Source: Notolepis coatsorum
Taxonomy: Eukaryota; Chordata; Actinopteri; Aulopiformes; Paralepididae
DNA: 64,000 nucleotides
Reading direction: 5' to 3'
NCBI GenBank assembly: GCA_963971535.1
Contig: OZ020594.1
Coordinates: 118,207,127-118,271,126, forward strand
In this document: positions 56,101-64,000 of the stretch, piece after piece
How positions within the stretch are numbered: the stretch's first letter is position 1
Layout: every line of letters begins with the position of its first letter
The notes under the pieces: model-generated
The model's database searches: none
What the model saw: only the letters and a program-made list of their open reading frames with translations
Told to the model about the DNA's origin: nothing
Translations under genes and position numbers: made by a program

Positions 56101-56454
56101 AACTCATAATCTCAGTCTTAAATGCAAATAATAGGCAAAATAGATACTTTAAATATCTCTTACCAAATAAAATAAGTATAAGTCTTTATTTGTCATCAGA
56201 TGAACACAAACACACACATGCGATGGGCGACCCACAGGAACACACATGCACTGAGTCGCTGATGAAATGTTCTCTGCACCTCCCATCCCGTCGTCCTTCC
56301 CCCCAAGGGCAGCTGGGAGCAGACAAGGGCTGCAGCGAGCGCCGCGCCCGGGGACCAATCCAAGTGCTCCTGTCCGTCTTCGTCAGGGACACGACAGCGT
56401 TAGCGATCTGTTGTGCATGTTTTTCCATTGGGTTTATCTTATTGGGTAAGCCTT
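56101..56454. other. Repeat-derived spacer
   Basis: The start has a LINE-like tail on the minus strand (AAATAAAGACTTATACTT near 56170-56195). The GC-rich part to 56400 resembles a SINE body but was not assigned. No gene is seen. Confidence 0.35.
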
Positions 56455-56606
56455 GCTAGCACGGGGAGAACATGCAAACTCCACACAGAAAGGCCCGGGA
56501 GATACACCACCTGGGTAACTGGCAACCTGGACCCCAAGCGGGATTCGAACCCACGACCTTCTAGCTCTGAGGCCACAGTGTTAACCACTATACCACCGTT
56601 TGTTTT
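56455..56606 (-). mobile_element. tRNA-derived SINE (DANA/Mermaid-like head)
   Basis: The minus strand reads GGTGGTATAGTGGTTAACAC, then GGTCGTGGGTTCGAATCCCG (B-box), then TCTGTGTGGAGTTTGCATGT and TCTCCCCGTG. These words are typical of the DANA/Mermaid group of fish SINEs. The 3' limit is uncertain. Confidence 0.75.
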
Positions 56607-56880
56607 ATGTATGATATTGTGAGGAAGGGGCAGGACTAGATAAGTAATTGCTTCCTTCTGCTCCTTCTCGAACTCATTTGTTTATCATTTAATGAAGAAT
56701 GGAAGATTTCATTAAAAAGAAATTATTTTGTTTATCCATTTTATTGTGTTTTTATATGGTTGATTGTTTGCGATAAAGTAAACTCAACTAAATTCTCTGG
56801 GGCTCATACAGAACCAAGCATTTCACTGTAATGTACATATGTACTTTATACGTGACAAATAAAAGCAAACTTGAAACTTT
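56607..56880 (+). mobile_element. Two LINE 3' UTR fragments
   Basis: 56625-56720 carries GAAGGGGCAGGACTAGATAA and CTTCTCGAACTC, of the family at 52165. 56790-56876 carries GGGGCTCATACAGAACC, GACAAATAAAAGCAAAC and a TTGAAAC tail of another LINE. No coding part is attached. Confidence 0.5.
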
Positions 56881-56881
56881 G

Positions 56882-57560
56882 ATTGATTGATTGATTAAAA
56901 ACTTTATTAACAGATTGCAGAATGGGTACAGCTCAATACATACAATTGTTAAGGGGATGCAGACCAGAGAAAGACGTTCGTCTTGTTTACATCAGGGTCC
57001 CCCATTTTCAATTCATCATAACATATATGACACACACAACATACAGTTAGACAGTACTGCTACATCTATACATTTATGACATACCAGATTTGCAAATACA
57101 GTACTGTTTGTGATACAAAAAGTGTCCAGAAAAGAGTGTATATACATTTGACGTAGAAACTGTACATTGGAGGAGGTTGGGTAGGTGGGGTTGGGTGGGT
57201 GGGGGGAACTGTACATTGGGGGGGGGGGGGGGACACACACACACAGCAAGACCGACGGCTTCTCAGTTACAAGGAAAGATGGGTATTCTTGTTTACCAGA
57301 GAGGAGATCCGGTACAAGAATCTAGTTCTTTGGTTGACTTTTTGTATTACCTTGGATGCCATTTTGTCACAGGAAAGATTTGCCTCTAGGATGGAACCCA
57401 GGTATGTAATTTCATCTTTCCTTGTGACAATATTGTCACCCACTGTAACTGAGAAGCCGTCGGTCTTGCTGAGTTTGTTATTTGAACCGAAGAGAATGGA
57501 CTCTGTTTTCCCCAGGTGTAATGATAGTTTGTTATCAGCGGGCCAGATTCTGCCGAGTTC
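56882..57560 (-). pseudogene. LINE RT fragment with GATT-type tail
   Basis: On the minus strand, 57555-57290 encodes ADNKLSLHLGKTESILFGSN, SVTVGDNIVTRKDEITYLGS and ILEANLSCDKMASKVIQKVN, then RTRFLYRISSLVNK. This is the region after the catalytic centre of a LINE reverse transcriptase. An internal deletion follows, and a 3' UTR ends at 56882 in AATCAATCAATCAATC. It links the tails at 17838, 38868 and 40205 to their coding family. A G tract lies at about 57211-57232. Confidence 0.72.
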
Positions 57561-58195
57561 CTTCTTCTTTTTTTAAATATTTATTTTTTAGCGTTTATCG
57601 TTTTTTTTTTTTTTTTTATTAATAGTTTGAAACACAAAACAGCTCAACATAAATACAGTACAATACAGACAAAACTAAACTCACAAAAAATACAATACAA
57701 ATCAAACTAAACTCACAAACAATAAACAATACAGTACAATACAGACAAAACAAAACTCACAAACAGTACAATACAGACAAAACACACTAACAAAATGGGG
57801 GGGGGGGGGGTGTGCAGATCAAACACTCCTGCTTTCAGTCATAACTATTCTCCAAGTATGTCCTTATATAGATCCAGGGACCGTCCTCTCCATGGTCATG
57901 TTCAGCGAGCGTTGAGGCTGCTCGTTCCATTGTCAATAGGTCCATGAAATCCCTCATCCAGGTGTCCATGCAGAAACAATTTGGCTTTTGGATCTTCCAG
58001 TTCATCATGATTGTACGCTTAACTGACATATGTGCTAGTGTAATGATGCGTTGCGTAAGTGCTGACTGTATACCAACTACCCCTATGCCCAAGAGGCAGA
58101 CTTTTGGACATAAGGGTATTTTAACACTGAGAATAGAGGATAGTCTTAAAATGACCTTGTGCCAAAAACTCTTCACTGTGGGGCAATGCCACAAC

Positions 58196-59491
58196 ATGTG
58201 TGTAACTGAGGGGTTACAAAACCCTGACTGTATTAAAGATTGTGATAGATTAAACCACTGCTAATTATGTACTTAGTATTACTTGCCAGACAGTACAACT
58301 AATTATGGCAGACACTCATAATAACACGGCACGGTGACAAAGAAATATCATTGAGGGTATTTATTATTATGCAGCTAATTGTACAGATATGAGAATTAGG
58401 GTCGCGCTTGTATGGCGAAGAATATGCATGAGGCAGTCAGTAGCAAAAGTCAGTGGGAATAGAATAATTCCTACGATGGGGTACTAGGCTAACGCCGCCT
58501 GGCGTAGGATGGCAATTATAGGGGGAAACGCTGGTACCGCTGGAGACAAGGGGTTTCCTCCCAGAGATGTAAGCTCTGGAGGAGAGAGGAATGTTCGGAT
58601 ACTCAGTCTGATCAATTGAAGAAGAAGGGGGTTCACGTACAGAATCCAGTCCTTGTAATCCAAAGCTCAGCCACAAGCAATAACTGTAATCCAATTGCAC
58701 GATAGCAATGATGATAGCCAGCTAGCGTCGGTCCACGAAGCCAGCCCGAAGTAGATCCTCAAGGTGGTTAAATCCAAACGACAGTGGGGATTAACGATGC
58801 TCTTCTCCAGGTAGTACGTTCCACAATCACTATAATCCAACCAATACTGGTTCTGCAATTGCCGCCGTCGGTTCCAATATGCACATGTCCAGTAGGTTCT
58901 CCGACTAGGCCTCCTCGTGTACTGGCACCAATGTATTTAGTCCACGCACACTGGCTAAGGTCCACTAGCTAAACGAACGAACTGCTGGGTAATGCTGCAC
59001 ACGAACGAACTGCTGTTGGCACGATACACAATAATTAACGACTCTTTACTTCACATTAAGCTAAGTCGAACTTGACGTTACTGCATTAAATCTGACACTT
59101 TTACTATTCACTTCGCACGTGGTTCTCAACGCTCTGTTAGACGAACTGCTTCTCACTACATTAGAATCACACTGAACTTGATGAACAGCTACTGTTCGCA
59201 CCTGCCGCCGTATATATACTTAAGTGGCTTTCTAGTGCCGAACCTCAGTTCTCGTCTCGAATCAATGCGCCGTCTCCAGGCATGTTCCAACATGCCCGGA
59301 CTCGCCTTTGAACCTGACTTTAGGGGCTTGCCGTCTGGCGCCGATAGCGTTATCAAATAAGGAAAGCGAATATTACTAGGATTCAAACGCAGGCTTAAAG
59401 GGATATAACGTGTATATATAAATAATATACAAGGTATATAAAACAATAAATGCAGATTCTCAGCTTTAATCTGGCCCTTCACAACAATGTG
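58196..59491 (-). mobile_element. Solo BEL/Pao LTR inside L1 ORF2
   Basis: The LTR (58201-59486) is in reverse orientation: on the plus strand it starts TGTAACTGAGGGGTTACAAA and ends GGCCCTTCACAACA. A perfect 5-bp duplication ATGTG flanks it (58196-58200, 59487-59491). It shares ends and long blocks with the LTRs at 20497 and 28051. The insertion splits the Cys/His-rich C-terminal segment of the L1 ORF2. Confidence 0.92.
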
Positions 59492-60707
59492 GATGAGTGT
59501 TCCTACCTCCCCACATCCATGCCAGCACAAATCTGAGATGGCTTGATCAATTTTTTTTATTTTACATGGTGTAATATAGGCTCGATGAACTACCTTTAAT
59601 TGTATCATTTTATATCTTACACATTTGGATGATGTTGTTGTATTTTTTAAAACCGTCTCCCATTGTGGAGCAGTCAAGGAAACCTTCAAATCCCTCTCCC
59701 ACTGCTGTTTAATGGAGGCCAGGCCATCTGATGAGCTAAGTGACAGTAACCTGTAGATCTTAGATACTGACCTCCTTTCTGAAGCGATCCTTCTTAGTCT
59801 GTCATCCATATCCTTGTTTATCCCCATATCTCTATTTTTAATGGATACTGATCTTACTACAGATCTTAACTGAAAGTACAACATGAATTCACTATCTCTT
59901 AAATTATACAGATCTTTCAATTCATTAAAGGGTATTGTCTCTCCATCCTTCACAATCTGTCCTAGTTGATGTATTCCTTTACCCTGCCATGAAGTATTTA
60001 CTAGTGTACTGCCCCCAGCCATTAATAGGAGGTTAGACCAAATGGGGCATGAAGGTAAAGAGATCCCTTTGAAGGCTTACCGTTTCTGTAGGGTTTTGAT
60101 GATCTCACATGAAAATCTTATTATAGGGTTATCCATTTTAAAGTTAGGTTTGGGGTGACACCATAATGATACCAAGGATACCGTTTTACTAAGTTCTGAT
60201 AAAATATTTTCCTCAATCCATTTCCAACTGCTTATTTCGTTCTTGCATATGTAAGGGGAATCTGGAATTATAAGAGAGATAGTATGAGTAAACATCCGGA
60301 ATACCAAGTCCACCGCTATTTCTTGGTCTCATCAATTTCTTGTAGCTGATTCTAGGTGTCTTCTCCCTCCACAAGAAACCTGTAAATAACTTATTTATCT
60401 CTTTAAACCAATAAGAGGGGAATTTGCGTGGAACAGCTGATATTAGAAATGATATTCTAGGTAAAATATTCATTTTTATTATCTCTGCTCTACCCCATAA
60501 TGAAATGGGTAACACTGTCCATATCTTAATATCCTCCCTAATTGTCTTCAAGAGGTGTGGACCATTAGAATAAAAAATTTTGTCTATAGGTGTCCGGATG
60601 TTTATTCCGAGGTATCTCATACCTTGTGATCTCCACTGTAAGGGAGCAGAACCATTATGTGAAGGATGGGTCAGGTTATTCAGAGGAATAGCTTCACTCT
60701 TATTAAA

Positions 60708-61371
60708 GTTCACCGTAGGGCTGGGCGATATGGCAAAAAATCATATCGCGATAACGATATGATAATGTTATCATATTTCTCGATATCGATAATTATCGAA
60801 ATTGTTATAAGTATAAAAAAAAAATTGTAGACAACAGATGTATGTTTATTTTGCAGCAATTCTTTGTCGTTGCCGCCATCTTTAGTGTTACATCCCCTCA
60901 CACTCCAGTTCTCAGGCTGCAGCTGGTTTAAAAGCTAAAGTAAACCGGCTTCTCTGCTGGCTGTGGCTCCAGGGGAGTTGAACAGTTCTGGCTCTGCTAG
61001 TTTATTTTTGATCTTTTGGCGTTTTTTTGGTGGACAAACCACCGCACATGTGCACCGTGACTGGAGTCTAGCTCTGCTAGCACACATAGCCTACTGTGTA
61101 CAGACGGTTTCAAACTGTATTTTAAATTAGAAAGCAAACTAAATAAATGGACAAGAGAAAAATAAATCTCAATTTGGTCAGTATTGTCATTTGGACAAGC
61201 AAAGCCATTACTTTAAGTTGCAGGCAAGAAAGACAAGTCTGTCCACTGTCTCTGGTTTTAAAACTGCCCTGTTGCAGGTCGATTTTTTTCCTTCCCGATA
61301 TTCGATATCGATTATTAAAATATATCGCGATATTTATCGTTATTGTTATATCGCCCAGCCCTAGTTCACCG
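60708..61371. mobile_element. hAT-like MITE inside L1 ORF2
   Basis: The 648-bp element (60716-61363) has ends TAGGGCTGGGCGATATGGC and GTTATATCGCCCAGCCCTA. A perfect 8-bp duplication GTTCACCG flanks it (60708-60715, 61364-61371). The interior has CGATATCGAT palindromes. No transposase. Confidence 0.9.
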
Positions 61372-63798
61372 TATATCCTGAAAACTCCCCAAATGCTTTA
61401 ATCAGCTTCATCACCTGTGGGATTGATTGACAGGGTTGTGTTAGTGTTAATAGTACATCATCTGCGTACAGATTCGCTTTAAAGTCATGCCCCCCAATAT
61501 TGATGCCCGTGATTTTCTCCTCTGCTTGTATGGCACATGCCAGCGGTTCAAGGGCGAGGATGAAGAGTGATGGAGAAACCGGACAACCCTGTCGGGTGGA
61601 CCTGAATAGCTGAAACGGTTGAGATATAATGCCATTTGTTTTAATTGAAGCTAGTGGTTTGTTGTAGAGCGCCATCACCCAACGTATGACCGTGGGTCCA
61701 AAACCGAATCTGGTAAGAACATAAAACAGATAGTGCCATTCTATTCTGTCGAAAGCTTTCTCAGCATCCAAGGATAAAGCTACCGCTGGTTGTTGTAGGT
61801 TGCCTGCTTTTGACATGACATGAAATAGTCTCCTCATATTATTAGAAACGTGGCGGCCTTTAATAAACCCTACTTGATCAAGGTGGATCAGTGAAGGCAT
61901 GACTGTCTCTATGCGCATGGCCAGGATCTTAGCAAATAGCTTATAATCGCTGTTCAATAAACTTAAGGGACGATAATTACCCATTTGTGAGTGATCTTTA
62001 TCAGGTTTAGGTAACAAAGAGATAGTAGCCTGGCACATACTCTGAGGCATGGATTGATGAACTATTATGTCATTGAATACTAGTGTAAGCAGTGGGGTTA
62101 GCCTGTGTTGAAACTGTTTGTAAAACTCTAAGGTGTTATCCATCATTCTCTGGTGCTTTCCCTGTTGAAAGGAGGTTCATGGCAGATATGATTTCTGATT
62201 ATCTGATAGGACCCTCTAAATGCTCCCTTTCTACCTCTTGTAATGTAGGTAAGGATATGTCCTTAAAAAATATATCCATGTCTTCCTGTTTTTTAAATCC
62301 TTCTGACTGTTTACTATACAAATCACTGTAAGCTTTATTAATTTCTGTTTGTTCATAAATAACTGCACCTGTACTATCACATATAAATGGTATTGATTGG
62401 CGATTTTCTAATTGTTTTAATCTTAGTGCTTGCATCTTACCGGCTTTATCTCCTGATTCAAAAATATTTCCTACTGAGTCTGAAAAGAGCAAATGCTGTC
62501 TCCTCATGTATAATTGATTGCAACTCTGTCTTAAGAATCAACATAGTATTTTTCAGTTGTATATTTCCAGGGTTAAGCATGTGTTGTGTTTCTACGGCCC
62601 TAAGTTCTAATATTAAGTTGTTTTTCTTCATTATCATTTTCTTCTTTCTGGCTGTAGAATAGCTAATAATCCACCCTCTGCATGTTGCTTTGAATGCTTC
62701 CCACACCATTTGTATTGAAGGGACCGATTTTAGATTAATATTTATAAATTCAGTTATTCTCTCATTTATCAAAGATACAAACTCTTGATCTTTTAGCAAA
62801 GAGTTGTTAAATCTCCATTGTTTACTTTTGTGATTGTTTACAGAGAGAGCTAAGCGCACTGACATGGGGGCATGAACTGAGATTATAATATTATGGATGT
62901 TGCACTCTATCACATTCTCAACTGTACATTGTGAAAAAAGAAAGTAATCAATCCTTGAGTACGAATTATGAGCGTGTGAATAGAAAGTATATTCTCGGGC
63001 AAGAGAGTTTACTACCCGCCATATGTCTGTCAAAGCCAGAGATACCTGCAACTCATTGAGCGCTGCTGACAATGCACCATCTGATATGAGTGGGTGGCCC
63101 AATCTATCCACTGCCGGGTCACTAACTAGGTTGAGATCACCTCCTAAATAGATCTGGTCTCCCGCAAAATGAGATAATGCCACACTCAATTTGGATAGAA
63201 ATTCGGCCTGACCAATATTGGGTGCATAGACATTTACTAACGTGCATTTAGTATTTTGTTAAAAACCTGATAGAATGATAAACCTGCCATCATTGTCATT
63301 TATTTTTTGAGATAGTCTAAACGTCAGTCGTTTTGCTATTAAAATACTGACGCCCCTAGATGCCCCGGTACCTGGTGCTGAGTAGGCCTGGCCTACCCAT
63401 CTCTGTCTCAACTTAATAGAATCCTCATCCTTCAAATGTGTCTCCTGTAACATCGCAACATCACAGTCCAGGGATTTCAAATGACTAATGACTTTATATC
63501 TATTTGTTTTATTTGAAACCCCGTTTACATTCCAACTAATCATGTTAATTGTGGCCATCAAAAATTATACTACGCTTTAGCTCGTTGAAAAGGTTGGATA
63601 AAAAGGAAAATACTGAATATATGTTGAAGTTATCAATGGTCTGCACCAACAAGGGAAAATACACACAAAACACATAACAAACCATACAAGAAGTGCCAAT
63701 AAAAGGGCACACACATAATATAAGGGAGATAGAACCCGTGTCCATCCCCTGTCTGTGAACAAACTGATAAACACAGTTATCCGCACGCAGTGATTAGT

Positions 63799-64000
63799 AG
63801 GGGTGGGACAATACATCGATCCAGATCGATATATCGATCTATTATCAATTATCAAATAGGATCGATGCAACGTAAAAAGATTGATTCATATTGCGATACT
63901 CTTATTTTGAAAATCCCCTCATGAGCATATCCGCCCGGCTGGCTGCAACAACAGTAGCTCAGCGCAGCTCAGCGTGTGTAGACGTTAGACAACATTGCTT
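63799..64000. mobile_element. DNA-transposon end (hAT-like), cut by window edge
   Basis: GGGGTGGGACAATACATCGA, then ATCGATATATCGATCTATTA, resembles the TAGGG(G)TGGG-type ends of fish hAT elements. The other end is outside the window, so family and size are unknown. Confidence 0.45.

Larger units (their letters stand above)
57835..63558 (-). pseudogene. L1 ORF2, disrupted
   Basis: ATG at 63558 begins the endonuclease: MATINMISWNVNGVSNKTN, LQETHLK and SRGVSILIAK. An in-frame stop occurs near 63258. The frame continues with GGDLNLVSDPAVDRLGHP and SRIDYFLFS to 62458, where the frame shifts. The reverse transcriptase (62146-61372) has NYRPLSLLNSDYKLFAKILA, LSLDAEKAFDRIEW, TRQGCPVSPSLFIL and YADDVLLT. 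Just after VMKLIKAFGEFSGYTV the MITE interrupts. Coding resumes at 60713 with FNKSEAIPLNN and RYLGINI, shifts again near 60290, and continues through DLYNLRDSEFMLYFQLRSV (59890). The C-terminal CWHGCGEVGTLIH is cut by the solo LTR and resumes at 58195 (LWHCPTVKSFWHKV), ending at 57835. Several lesions make it inactive. Confidence 0.88.
57600..63795 (-). mobile_element. Second L1/Tx1-type LINE, minus strand, twice interrupted
   Basis: From about 63795 down to a poly-T at 57601-57620 lies L1 sequence: a short leader, ORF2, and a 3' UTR with tandem CAGACAAAACTAAACTCACA-like units (57660-57785). A MITE (60716-61363) and a solo BEL LTR (58201-59486) have inserted into ORF2. No ORF1 is seen before the next repeat starts at 63799, so it is 5'-truncated or cut. 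Confidence 0.85.

Overview
This window looks like teleost fish nuclear DNA. Coding sequence is sparse and interrupted by introns, and most of the window is repeats. The repeats are typical of fish: L1/Tx1-type and L2/Rex1-type LINEs, tRNA-derived SINEs, a BEL/Pao LTR retrotransposon, a copia remnant, and many short hAT and piggyBac derivatives. There are also long (TAA)n, (TG)n and (TA)n tracts. There are no bacterial-style operons, CRISPR arrays or rRNA genes.

Host gene: the only host gene I can name is on the minus strand. Three exons (14504-14691, 14144-14219, 9918-10103) encode a stretch near the C-terminus of a CKAP5/ch-TOG/XMAP215-type microtubule polymerase. Reading frame and phase agree across all three, but the middle exon lacks an AG acceptor. 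Its 4 kb intron holds a 5'-inverted L1, a hAT MITE and a heat-shock-like promoter module. Other possible minus-strand exons (102-540, 43420-43483, 51512-51588) are unidentified and weak.

Layout: 1-10 kb has a possible LTR, a TTAA-flanked MITE, a 40-bp minisatellite and a decayed copia pol joined to a second MITE copy. 10-18.5 kb holds the CKAP5-like exons and hAT-type MITEs. 18.6-20.4 kb is a broken L2/Rex1-type LINE. 20.4-30.8 kb is a DNA element with GGGCCCTCATTTATC ends, split by a young BEL/Pao element. The BEL/Pao element has two 1304-bp LTRs with about seven differences, a tRNA-Tyr primer site and a CAAAG target duplication; its gag is frameshifted and the integrase core is deleted.

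32.08-37.63 kb is the most unusual object. It is a 5.5 kb hAT-type transposon with an 8-bp target duplication (ATAAGCAA). It carries about 20 copies of a minisatellite whose unit combines a heat-shock element (nGAAnnTTCnnGAAn) with two CRE-like TGATGTCA sites. It also has a TATA-like box, two copies of a leader exon with splice donors, and an inserted I/Jockey-like LINE ORF1 followed by tandem 3' modules.

37.6-43.5 kb holds SINEs, LINE ends and a broken hAT transposase. 43.5-51.4 kb is a hAT MITE (target duplication GTTAAGAC) opened by a nearly complete 6.8 kb L1 with intact ORF1 and an ORF2 carrying one frameshift. 51.5-57.6 kb has SINEs, a LINE RT fragment and a solo BEL LTR (GATAC). 57.6-63.8 kb is a second L1 on the minus strand, interrupted by another solo BEL LTR (ATGTG) and a hAT MITE (GTTCACCG). 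The perfect target duplications give a clear relative order of insertion.
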